A stretch of 40,705 nt of DNA from a virus, in IMG/VR virus record IMGVR_UViG_3300034374_007556, positions 1 through 40,705 of that record; one strand, given 5' to 3'. Below the pieces are notes generated by a model. The model was given only the letters and a program-made list of their open reading frames with translations, did no database searches and was not told the DNA's origin. Positions 7,264-13,367 of the stretch are shown piece after piece (positions within the stretch are counted from its first letter, which is position 1; every line of letters starts with the position of its first letter). A program made the position numbers and the translations under genes.

Positions 7264-7387
7264 CCTTAGCTACGGTGTGAGGCGCGCCAGTTTCGGCGGT
7301 GAGCTTGTCGGCAAGCTCCCACGCTGCGGTGGGATCCTGCGGCGCGGGAATCAGCTCCCACGCTCCAGCCCTGACAATCACAATCAC
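7259..7387 (-). CDS. Very small early protein (42 aa, GTG start)
   Basis: GTG at 7385-7387 preceded by AGGAG at the correct distance, ending in TGA at 7259-7261. The product begins VIVIVRAGAWELIPAPQD and continues with a helix (TAAWELADKLTAETG). It has its own promoter at 7421-7431. The stop lies inside the promoter of the next gene. The leader shares its RBS segment with the gene at 6170. Function is unknown; a strong RBS plus promoter makes translation likely. Confidence 0.6.
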   Translation of the reverse strand: MIVIVRAGAWELIPAPQDPTAAWELADKLTAETGAPHTVAKV

Positions 7388-7420
7388 GGTGTTCTCCTAT
7401 GGGTGTGGTGGAACCCTGCC

Positions 7421-7431
7421 ATCGTATCACA
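7421..7431 (-). promoter_or_regulatory. Extended -10 promoter for the 42-aa gene
   Basis: The minus strand reads TGTGATACGAT, with -10 TACGAT (7421-7426), 34 bases from the GTG start. It is a near-identical copy of the promoter at 7253-7263. Confidence 0.6.
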
Positions 7432-7510
7432 GGATCGGCTGTTTGTGGGGGCGCCAGCCCCCACGTCCCAAAATCCCCATTTCTCCCAAAATCTCCAAAA
7501 TCCCCATTTC

Positions 7511-7521
7511 TGTGATACGGT
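7511..7521 (+). promoter_or_regulatory. Extended -10 promoter for the HTH gene at 7575
   Basis: TGTGATACGGT, with -10 TACGGT at 7516-7521. It is divergent from the promoter at 7421-7431. Two imperfect direct repeats (CCCCATTTCT and AAATCTCC-type words) precede it at 7470-7510. Confidence 0.6.
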
Positions 7522-7574
7522 AGAGAGGCTTGGGCGGTAGCAGCCGCTCCAGCGTCCCAGCCACTGAGCACCCC

Positions 7575-7928
7575 ATGGCCACACAGATAGAAATTCAGCA
7601 GCGCCAGAGTTACGCGCGTTCGCTGATGGAAGCCGGGCTACCGCAGGCCCGTGTTGCAACCATGATCAGCGCACGCCACGGTGTCAGCCGCTCCAGCGCT
7701 TACCGCGACATTGAAGCGGCACACGCGGAAATGGAAGCCTGCGATCACGGGCCAGCCGCCGATGAACTAACCGCTCCAGCCCCTGAAGAAGTGGAAGCCC
7801 TGCTAGTTCACCGCTTAACCGTCGCGTGCGCAGCCGGTGAGGCTAAAGACGTCGCCGCGCTGATCAAATCCCTGGACACCGTAAAGCGCTGGCGCGGAAC
7901 GGGCCAGCCTCACAGCGCATGGGCGTAA
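7575..7928 (+). CDS. Helix-turn-helix protein, second small-terminase-like or regulatory protein
   Basis: I prefer the ATG at 7575 (MATQIEIQQRQSYARSLM) over an earlier in-frame ATG at 7530, because the promoter at 7511 leaves too little leader for the latter. Residues 18-50 contain a clear HTH (RVATMISARHGVSRSSAYRD). The C-terminal half is helical (EVEALLVHRLTVACAAGEAK, then DVAALIKSLDTVKRW). The HTH-plus-helical layout matches the gene at 5666-6073 and small terminase subunits generally. It could therefore be the small terminase instead, or a transcriptional regulator. The direction is opposite to the terminase unit. Confidence 0.6.
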   Translation: MATQIEIQQRQSYARSLMEAGLPQARVATMISARHGVSRSSAYRDIEAAHAEMEACDHGPAADELTAPAPEEVEALLVHRLTVACAAGEAKDVAALIKSLDTVKRWRGTGQPHSAWA

Positions 7929-7970
7929 GTCTCGCGCGACTCAACCTGCAAACACTTAACGATCCAGCCA

Positions 7971-8114
7971 ATGAATCCCACTGTTGCCGTGCTGAGCGGT
8001 TCCCTGATCATTCGCCTAACGCCGAAGCAGCTTCAGAACCTGCTTAAGCAATGGCAAGAGGATGGGCAGCCGGGCGATCAATTAACGTTCCAGCTGGTCA
8101 AACCTGCGCAGTGA
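7971..8114 (+). CDS. Very small protein (47 aa)
   Basis: ATG at 7971 to TGA at 8112-8114: MNPTVAVLSGSLIIRLTPKQ, then a helix (NLLKQWQEDGQPGD) and a final strand (TFQLVKPAQ). It follows the HTH gene by about 40 bases and is probably co-transcribed. Its 3' end overlaps the convergent HNH gene by 17 bases. No RBS is obvious; the bases before the ATG are the CGATCCAG octamer. Function is unknown. Confidence 0.5.
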   Translation: MNPTVAVLSGSLIIRLTPKQLQNLLKQWQEDGQPGDQLTFQLVKPAQ

Positions 8115-8574
8115 TCAGGTGCTTCGGCCGCTCCAGCTCAGCCAAGGCTGCCGCGTAGGCAGCCTGAGCCTCGGCCTGGGTGACAAAGCTCCCTAGGTAG
8201 TGGTTTTTGCCGCCATGCCGAATCCGGGCCTGCCAACGGCTGCCGTCCGGATACGCGCCAGCCCTGGCCCTGCGCGTGTTCAGCTTGTTTCGCCTATTGG
8301 TCAGCTCCCGTAGGTTCCACCAACGGTGGTTGTAGTGGTCGCGGTCGATGTGGTCGATTTCATGAATGGGCCACGCTCCAGTCATGAATGCCCAAATCAC
8401 CACCGCGTAGGGATGGCGGGCCTTGCCATGAATGGAAAGTTGGTGACTGCGCGTTGAATGGTTCCCGCGTAGCACGCGATCGTTATCGCGGCGATGTAAC
8501 GCGCCAGTCAACGGGTTGTAGCTGTACTTCTCCCAGAGATACTCGACGGGAGGCTTCTCGTTTAGAGTGCTCAT
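8098..8574 (-). CDS. HNH-AP2 endonuclease (free-standing homing-type)
   Basis: 158 residues. The HNH core is at about residues 70-96 (IHEIDHIDRDHYNHRWWNLR, then NRRN), with the paired His and Asn expected for the beta-beta-alpha metal nuclease. The C-terminus resembles an AP2 DNA-binding domain (SRWQARIRHGGKNHYLGSF, then TQAEAQAAYAAA). This arrangement is common in free-standing homing endonucleases of phages. It lies between a plus-strand small gene and the exonuclease gene. No interrupted gene or intron was found at the site, so it may be a mobile intergenic element or a nuclease used by the phage. Confidence 0.85.
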   Translation of the reverse strand: MSTLNEKPPVEYLWEKYSYNPLTGALHRRDNDRVLRGNHSTRSHQLSIHGKARHPYAVVIWAFMTGAWPIHEIDHIDRDHYNHRWWNLRELTNRRNKLNTRRARAGAYPDGSRWQARIRHGGKNHYLGSFVTQAEAQAAYAAALAELERPKHLITAQV

Positions 8575-8675
8575 GGCAATCGGGTGCTTCGGTTGTCCGG
8601 GAACGGGAGGCTGCTACCTCGCCGTTCCAGCCATTCTACATCACATGAATGGGGCTGGGTCTTGTGAGACTCGAC

Positions 8676-9488
8676 CTATGAATGGGCCAAATCCTCGAAA
8701 TACCGGATAGCCCTGTCTTGAAAGCGCGTTTCGGCTCCTCGCAGTTCCAGCTCTGAAAGGAGACGCACCTGAGGCGCTCCAGAGCGGCGCGCTACCACGA
8801 TCGCCCCAGCCTCTGGCTTGATTCCGGTGAGGTGTTTGAGCTGAAGGCTGTAAGCGCCTAGTTGGTCGATGTAGTTGGAGAGCATTTCTTCGCTTCGGGC
8901 GTTCTGGCTTGTCTTCCAGTCGCAGATCGTCAGCGTGCCAGCTACATCCACGAGGGCATCGCACGTTCCAGCCCAGCCCCCGGGGTGAAAGCCGCTGAAT
9001 TCCACCGCGTGGATAGCCGTCACGTTCTCAACGATCCAGCTCCTTAAGCCCCTTGCATAGCCTGATGCGTGCCAGGAGACCCTTGGGGCGCCCTCTAAGG
9101 CCCTTTCAAGGCCCCATTTGGTAATGGCGGGCGGGCAACGCTCCAGGCCGTCCTCACGGGCCTTCCAGACGCCTCTCTTGTTAGCGGTCTGCCTTGCCAG
9201 TTTCGCTCCGACCTTGAGGAGATACTCCGCGCTGTTGTGGGCGGTAGTACCCCTGTTCGCTGCGAGGTCGCGTTCCTGCGTCGAGCCAGGGCGTTCCAGC
9301 CACCTTGAAAGGGCTTGTTTTTGCCAATCGGGTGCTGTGGCCCCCAGGATCCGGGTTACTGAATGGAAAATTTCGCCCGTTTCGGGGTGGCTGTAGGTGC
9401 GACCTTCCTCGGAGTCGTGACGAACCAGCCTCCACTTGCGCAGCCCCGCTAATGCGTCCTGGGCGCTAGTACAAGTGTTCTCAGTCAT
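8676..9488 (-). CDS. PD-(D/E)XK exonuclease (RecB/Cas4-like)
   Basis: 270 residues. The nuclease core is GTCDALVDVAGTL followed by ICDWKTS (about 173-193), giving the D...DxK signature of the RecB-like family. An upstream helix motif, RGTTAHNSAEYLL (about 79-91), matches the conserved GxxxH segment. The role is probably processing DNA ends for recombination or replication of phage DNA. The start overlaps the upstream 58-aa gene (ATGACTGA), and the ssDNA-binding gene lies just upstream on the same strand. Together they could form a recombination pair, though no annealing protein was found. Confidence 0.85.
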   Translation of the reverse strand: MTENTCTSAQDALAGLRKWRLVRHDSEEGRTYSHPETGEIFHSVTRILGATAPDWQKQALSRWLERPGSTQERDLAANRGTTAHNSAEYLLKVGAKLARQTANKRGVWKAREDGLERCPPAITKWGLERALEGAPRVSWHASGYARGLRSWIVENVTAIHAVEFSGFHPGGWAGTCDALVDVAGTLTICDWKTSQNARSEEMLSNYIDQLGAYSLQLKHLTGIKPEAGAIVVARRSGAPQVRLLSELELRGAETRFQDRAIRYFEDLAHS

Positions 9489-9657
9489 TGATGAGGGCCT
9501 CTCCGCCCTTCGTGTGTTCTTCGATCCAGGCCTGCTGGAGTTGGTGGACTTTGGTTTCGATCAGGTGGGCGCTGGTGACCCAGCCGATCTGGTCGCCTAC
9601 CCGGACTTCAACGCTCCCGTCGTCTAGGAAGTTGGTTTCAGTGGGTGGGAGGGTCAT
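9481..9657 (-). CDS. Small protein translationally coupled to the exonuclease (58 aa)
   Basis: ATG at 9655-9657 to TGA at 9481-9483, overlapping the exonuclease start by 8 bases. The product begins MTLPPTETNFLDDGSVEVRV, then WVTSAHLIETKVHQLQQAW and an acidic end. It is probably a small beta-strand then helix protein. The overlap suggests it works with or is co-produced with the nuclease. A possible -10 (TATTAT, near 9680-9685) lies just upstream, after the ssb terminator. Confidence 0.6.
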   Translation of the reverse strand: MTLPPTETNFLDDGSVEVRVGDQIGWVTSAHLIETKVHQLQQAWIEEHTKGGEALIND

Positions 9658-9689
9658 TAGATATACGTTCCCAAACTAATAATACCTAA

Positions 9690-9717
9690 AGAGAAGGGGC
9701 CAGGCAAGCCTGACCCC
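9690..9717 (-). terminator. Terminator after the ssDNA-binding protein gene
   Basis: On the minus strand a GC-rich hairpin GGGG(T)CAGGC-TT-GCCTGGCCCC (9696-9717, one bulged base) is followed by TTCTCTTT. It comes right after tandem TAATAA stops of the gene and before the exonuclease unit. Confidence 0.65.
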
Positions 9718-9733
9718 CACCCTTGTTTAGTTA

Positions 9734-10324
9734 TTACTTAGCGCCGCCGAAGGGGTTGCCGCCTACTAGGAGCTGCTTGATGTCGTAGCCGTCTTCCTGT
9801 GCTTTAGCCCAGGCGGCGTCGATCTGATCGCGGGCTCCTTTTTTGATCGGTACGGCGCGGAGGCTGTAGCTGATCGGGGCGGTCTTGCCGTCACGTCCCA
9901 GGCTGAAGTCCCACTGGGTGAGGTCTTCGTAGTCTTCCATCGAGACGATGGAGTCCAGCTCGCGGATCAGAGTTTTCTGGGTGAACTGGACCACCTGAAT
10001 GGTCTCGGTGTCGTAGTTGTACGCGAAGAAGGCCAGGCTGAAGACGACCTTGTCGGGGGCGGTGCCCTCGAAGTTCAGGCGGCGGGTGTACTCACCCATC
10101 TCGGCGTCGATGTCGCTGGGGCTGGGCTCCTCCACGAAACGGAAGGGCTTGGCCGCGCCATCGGGTGACTCGCCCCAGACTTGCCAGAACTCCAGCGGCT
10201 CCTCGCTGACGATGTGGAAACGGGCAGGCTCGCCGTCTTTGATGTTCTTGAGGCTCAGGTAACCGCCGCTCGATTCCTTCTGAGCGGTTTGGGCTTTTCC
10301 TTTGGCTGAAAGACCGAATTTCAT
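9734..10324 (-). CDS. Probable single-stranded DNA-binding protein
   Basis: 196 residues. It begins MKFGLSAKGKAQTAQKESSG, then YLSLKNIKDGEPARFHIVSE, a beta-rich body with aromatic residues (EFWQVWGESPDG, FFAYNYDTETIQVVQF) and a final GGNPFGGAK. The layout (basic N-terminus, OB-fold-like strands rich in aromatics, flexible Gly/Pro tail) fits the SSB-like proteins of cyanobacterial siphophages. It diverges from the Prim-Pol/helicase gene, with paired promoters between, as expected for a replication switch. The tail lacks the acidic tip of bacterial SSB, so the call is moderate. Confidence 0.65.
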   Translation of the reverse strand: MKFGLSAKGKAQTAQKESSGGYLSLKNIKDGEPARFHIVSEEPLEFWQVWGESPDGAAKPFRFVEEPSPSDIDAEMGEYTRRLNFEGTAPDKVVFSLAFFAYNYDTETIQVVQFTQKTLIRELDSIVSMEDYEDLTQWDFSLGRDGKTAPISYSLRAVPIKKGARDQIDAAWAKAQEDGYDIKQLLVGGNPFGGAK

Positions 10325-10360
10325 GGTGTTGCGCTCGTCGCGCTGGTCTTGAACTCGTTC

Positions 10361-10371
10361 AAACTAGCACA
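10361..10371 (-). promoter_or_regulatory. Extended -10 promoter for the SSB gene
   Basis: The minus strand reads TGTGCTAGTTT, with -10 TAGTTT (10361-10366), 37 bases from the ATG at 10324. It is divergent from the promoter at 10395. Confidence 0.65.
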
Positions 10372-10390
10372 CGGTCAAGGGGTTGGCAAT

Positions 10391-10436
10391 GGGGCTACCA
10401 TAGAAAAAGTCCCCAGGCACCGACTGGCACCTGGGG
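10391..10436 (+). promoter_or_regulatory. Promoter and leader hairpin of the Prim-Pol/helicase gene
   Basis: GGGGCTACCAT has its -10 at 10396-10401 but lacks the TGTG part. It is followed by a hairpin with 7-bp arms CCCCAGG (10411-10417) and CCTGGGG (10430-10436). If transcription starts near 10408, the hairpin sits at the 5' end of the mRNA and translation should begin at the downstream ATG (10472), not at 10349. Confidence 0.45.
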
Positions 10437-10471
10437 AACTGAACCACTCAACTCCTCTAGGACTCTACAGC

Positions 10472-12937
10472 ATGTCATTTGAGACTGCAGTTAAGGCTTG
10501 GCCTGCTCACTGGGCCACCTGCCCCGTCTACCGGAAGGACTACACGATCCAGCGGGAGGGCAAGCCTGATTACACGAGTGACGGCAAGGTGCCCATGGCC
10601 GCCACTCGCTACCAGAAGTACGCACCAGCCCGGTCGGCGCTGAAGGCGGATCAGTACCCAGAGATCTATTCGGCGGTGGGTGTGTGGTCTGGCCAGCGGT
10701 CGGGTGGCCTGGTGGTGCTCGATGTGGACTCGAACCTCGGAGCGCTCCAGCTCAAGTGGGGTGAGGATCTGAATGGGCCGAGCTGCACCAGCACCAAACA
10801 GGCGGCGGCCAAGTTCCTGTTCATGGTTCCAGAGGATCTCTGGGACACCGTGGCGGATGTGAGCCATGAGGGTGGCGGCAAGCAGGGCTTTGAGGTGCTC
10901 TGGGGCCGCATGGCGGTGCTGGAGGGTGAATACCCCGGCAGTGAGCGCTACGGCGCTCCTGAGGGCCTCTACAGCCTCTCTGGCGACCTCTCAGCTATCC
11001 CACCTGCCCCGCAGTGGCTGATCGCCCTCATGCAGGAGTCCAAGGCCGAGAAAGACGGGCGCTCCAGCAGGAAGAGCAAGGCGCTGGATCCCTATCGCAG
11101 CCGCACTCGTGAGGATCGGGAGGTGATCGTTCAGCAGTGCCTGGACTACATACCGCCCCAGGGCATGGGGGAAGACGGCTGGTGGAAGATCGGCGCGATG
11201 GTGCACAGCGCTGACCTCGGCGATCGTGGTCTGGAGCTGTGGAGTGAGTGGAGCCAGCGGGATCAGGACTACGCAGGTGACTGGGAGAAGGGCGATCCGT
11301 GCGCCGAGCGCTGGGCCAACTTCAAGTCGGACGGCGGCTACGGCATTGGCAGCCTGATCAAGTGGGCGGATGAGTACGACCCAGCCCGCAAGCGATTTCA
11401 GGGGAACAGTGGTGCACGGATTGTGGAAGAGACGGAGGCGGCGACCGTCAGCTTCCGCCAGGACTACCTATCCGCTGAGGAGCTGATCTCCAAGGCGCTG
11501 GAGCTGGAGGAGACGATTGAGGATCCCGCTTACCTCGATCAGGCCAAGACGATCCTGGCTGCGCAGGGTGGACGGGCCAGGGAAGGTGCTCTGGCTGTTG
11601 ATCGCCTGATTGATGCTCACCTGACGTTCAAGCGCAGCAAGGGTGGGAAGCCTGCTGATGTTTCACAGTTGGATGACAGCGGCTTTGAGTACCTGATTCC
11701 GGGGATCCTGCCCAAGCCGTGGTTGCTGCTGGTTCATGCCGATGGCGGTACGGGTAAGAGCGCCATGGCCATGACCCTGTGCAAGCACGTCAGCCAGGGC
11801 AAGCCGTTCAACATTCACGGCTCGATGGTGGACGTTCCAGCCGGTCGGTGTCTCTGGCTGAATGGTGATCAGAGCGAGCGGATCACGAAGCGGCAGTTCA
11901 ACCTCATCGGCGTGGAGCGTGGGGTTGATGTGGTGGGTGAGTGGGATATGCAGTGGTATCGGCGCTTCTGTCGGATGCAGGAGGAGCGCAAGTACGACCT
12001 CGTGGTGATCGACAGCCTCGATGGCTGCAACGACTCCAACCCCTATGAGGAGAACCGGCGGGAGTATGCGCTGCCCTTGAAGCGCCTGGCGCGCCGCAAC
12101 GGAGTGGACTTTCCCGCTTGCTCGATTGTTGTGATCCACCACAACAACCGGACTGGGGGCTTCAGGGGCACCAGCGCGATCAAAGCCGCTGTGGATGAGA
12201 CCTGGAACATGCGGAAGGTAGACGCGAAGGAGTTAATGCAGATGGGGCTGCCGTTCAACAGCCGGATCATCACGGTGGAGAAGTCCAGGGATGACCGGGA
12301 GGGGCAGCAGATGGTGTTCAGCCTCATGCCGGATTACACCTACCGAATCGGTCCCATGCCGGAGTGCAAAACCCGGATTAAGGGCGACGGTCCAAATGAC
12401 TACATGCTCGACGTGCTTCGCCTGATGCGGGAGTCCGAGCTGCCTCAGTCACTCGCTGACATTCGGGACGACAGCCTCATCGGTGGCAAGCACAAGGAGC
12501 GCGCCATCAAGTACGCGCTCCAGCGGCTTGAAGCCCAGAAGCTGATCGAACGGTGCGATCCACCCACTGGGTTGAAGTTCAAGGGGCGTCCGCCGGCTTA
12601 CTACCGCGCCTTGGGTTATTCCGTTCCAGGGTTCAGGAAAAAACCCCTCGCGCAGGGGGAGTCCAATAAAAGTCTGTCTAAAGTCCAAAACCCAGTGACT
12701 GGAACGGTTTTAAACGACAAACCAGATTGTCTAAAGTCCGATTTTGTCGAAAGTCCGGGCGCTAGTACAGATGCACCAGGGACTTTAGACAAAACGGGAC
12801 TTTCGACAAAACCGTTTGTCGTTAAGAACGACTGCGCTGGAACGGATCCGAGTTTTGACGCGGATTTAGACGGACACAGGGTGGAATCGACCCAAGAGGT
12901 GATGGAGGACGCCTGGCGCTGGGTCGAAGGCAGCTAA
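10472..12937 (+). CDS. Bifunctional Prim-Pol primase and RecA-fold helicase
   Basis: An 821-residue replication protein. Residues 1-200 are a Prim-Pol domain with the metal-binding LDVDSN (D84, D86) and a GGGKQGFEVLWG segment. Residues 260-310 resemble a PriCT-2 domain (PPQGMGEDGWWKIGAMVHSA). A RecA/AAA helicase core follows: Walker A GGTGKS near 425-431, Walker B VVIDSLD near 510, and a sensor-like IVVIHHNN then GGFRGTSAIKAAVDE. The C-terminus is winged-helix-like, then a low-complexity tail. I start at the ATG at 10472 because the frame back to 10349 crosses the promoter and leader hairpin. The tail-coding DNA holds the iteron dyad at 12713-12823. Confidence 0.9.
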   Translation: MSFETAVKAWPAHWATCPVYRKDYTIQREGKPDYTSDGKVPMAATRYQKYAPARSALKADQYPEIYSAVGVWSGQRSGGLVVLDVDSNLGALQLKWGEDLNGPSCTSTKQAAAKFLFMVPEDLWDTVADVSHEGGGKQGFEVLWGRMAVLEGEYPGSERYGAPEGLYSLSGDLSAIPPAPQWLIALMQESKAEKDGRSSRKSKALDPYRSRTREDREVIVQQCLDYIPPQGMGEDGWWKIGAMVHSADLGDRGLELWSEWSQRDQDYAGDWEKGDPCAERWANFKSDGGYGIGSLIKWADEYDPARKRFQGNSGARIVEETEAATVSFRQDYLSAEELISKALELEETIEDPAYLDQAKTILAAQGGRAREGALAVDRLIDAHLTFKRSKGGKPADVSQLDDSGFEYLIPGILPKPWLLLVHADGGTGKSAMAMTLCKHVSQGKPFNIHGSMVDVPAGRCLWLNGDQSERITKRQFNLIGVERGVDVVGEWDMQWYRRFCRMQEERKYDLVVIDSLDGCNDSNPYEENRREYALPLKRLARRNGVDFPACSIVVIHHNNRTGGFRGTSAIKAAVDETWNMRKVDAKELMQMGLPFNSRIITVEKSRDDREGQQMVFSLMPDYTYRIGPMPECKTRIKGDGPNDYMLDVLRLMRESELPQSLADIRDDSLIGGKHKERAIKYALQRLEAQKLIERCDPPTGLKFKGRPPAYYRALGYSVPGFRKKPLAQGESNKSLSKVQNPVTGTVLNDKPDCLKSDFVESPGASTDAPGTLDKTGLSTKPFVVKNDCAGTDPSFDADLDGHRVESTQEVMEDAWRWVEGS
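12675..12686 (+). repeat. Isolated copy of the 12-13 bp iteron
   Basis: TGTCTAAAGTCC, identical to the core of the second iteron of the dyad that begins 41 bases downstream. It has the same orientation as the left arm and lies within the primase/helicase gene. Confidence 0.6.
12713..12823 (+). repeat. 111-bp iteron dyad, candidate replication origin or control site
   Basis: The dyad is centred on 12768. Left arm: AACGACAAAC (12713-12722), then TTGTCTAAAGTCC (12727-12739) and TTGTCGAAAGTCC (12744-12756). Right arm, inverted: GGACTTTAGACAA (12780-12792), GGACTTTCGACAA (12797-12809) and GTTTGTCGTT (12814-12823). The iterons repeat every 17 bp in both arms, with 4-bp spacers. All lie inside the low-complexity C-terminal tail of the Prim-Pol/helicase. 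Spaced inverted iterons resemble initiator-binding sites, and the local DNA looks more A/T-rich than its neighbours. Origin function is inferred. Confidence 0.7.
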
Positions 12938-12944
12938 CCGCCGG

Positions 12945-13140
12945 ATGAGCGCACAAGACCTCAAAAAGTGGCTGGACCGCTGCGGGCCCGAGGCTCCGGC
13001 CGACCCAGTGGCCGGGGAAAACGAGGTTGTACGTTTTTGGTACAACCTCAGGCGCCGGCCGCCCGGGCCCGGGGGCCCGGACAATGAAACTGAAGGCGCT
13101 CCACGCCGCTGCCTGGGACGAGTTCGACCTGGATCTCTGA
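12945..13140 (+). CDS. Small gene after the primase, possibly frameshifted
   Basis: ATG at 12945 gives MSAQDLKKWLDRCGPEAPAD, then NEVVRFWYNLRRR. The same frame continues through a terminator and a promoter to 13352, which is unlikely to be real. In the +1 frame, a short stretch beginning MKLKALHAAAWDEFDLDL (13084-13140) ends naturally just before the terminator. A shift within the G/C run at 13060-13080 would join the two into one protein of about 65 residues. Whether this is programmed frameshifting, a sequencing error or two separate peptides cannot be decided here. Confidence 0.35.
13023..13049 (+). repeat. Perfect inverted repeat (10-bp arms)
   Basis: GAGGTTGTAC (13023-13032), 7-base spacer GTTTTTG, GTACAACCTC (13040-13049). 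It is a strong RNA hairpin or protein site inside the small gene at 12945, directly before a long G/C-palindromic stretch (13051-13080). Confidence 0.85.
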
Positions 13141-13149
13141 CAGCAGAAA

Positions 13150-13180
13150 GGCGGAGCCGTAGCTCCGCCTCCCTTTGTTC
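13150..13180 (+). terminator. Terminator of the primase/helicase unit
   Basis: GGCGGAGC (13150-13157), loop CGTA, GCTCCGCC (13162-13169), then TCCCTTTGTT. An AAAG/CTTT extension of the stem adds support. It closes the plus-strand unit that begins near 10396. Confidence 0.75.
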
Positions 13181-13196
13181 TTGCGAACAGCCTGAC

Positions 13197-13237
13197 GTTA
13201 ACAATGTTAACCGAGCACGTATACAGATGTCTACGTG
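13197..13237. promoter_or_regulatory. Operator-like palindromes upstream of the KilA-N gene
   Basis: A 22-bp palindrome with one mismatch spans 13216-13237: arms CACGTATACA and TGTCTACGTG around GA. Just before it are two GTTAAC hexamers (13197-13202 and 13206-13211) separated by AAT. Both lie 60-100 bases upstream of the promoter at 13298 and look like binding sites for a dimeric regulator. Confidence 0.6.
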
Positions 13238-13297
13238 TTACTTACAGCTTGTTCGATTTAAATGCACTACAGGTTTCGGTTGTTGCCGCCTGAACCC

Positions 13298-13308
13298 AGT
13301 GCTAGCGT
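13298..13308 (+). promoter_or_regulatory. Extended -10 promoter for the KilA-N gene
   Basis: CAGTGCTAGCGT, with -10 TAGCGT at 13303-13308 and GTGC before it, about 60 bases from the ATG at 13368. It is a member of the same motif family as the other phage promoters. Confidence 0.55.
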
Positions 13309-13367
13309 ATGGGCCTGCCCGCGACAGCCTGACAGCGGCGAGGCAGGCGTAGGCGCTAAACAACTAA

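Larger units (their letters stand above)
6907..9530 (+). repeat. Dense cluster of the polar octamer CGNTCCAG
   Basis: By eye, plus-strand CGNTCCAG (N mostly C, T or A) starts at about 6907, 6955, 7164, 7361, 7545, 7689, 7772, 7960, 8086, 8129, 8374, 8623, 8775, 8964, 9032, 9139, 9292 and 9522. I saw no copy of the reverse complement CTGGANCG in the same stretch. The copies lie in both intergenic and coding DNA and in different reading frames. C or A often precedes and C or CC often follows the octamer. Confidence 0.7.

Noticed and set aside
10349-10471. 41-residue N-terminal extension of the Prim-Pol/helicase
   Set aside because: It spans the divergent promoters and the leader hairpin; the Prim-Pol domain begins after ATG 10472.
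13141-13352. Continuation of the 12945 frame to 13352
   Set aside because: It would run through a terminator, operator-like palindromes and a promoter.
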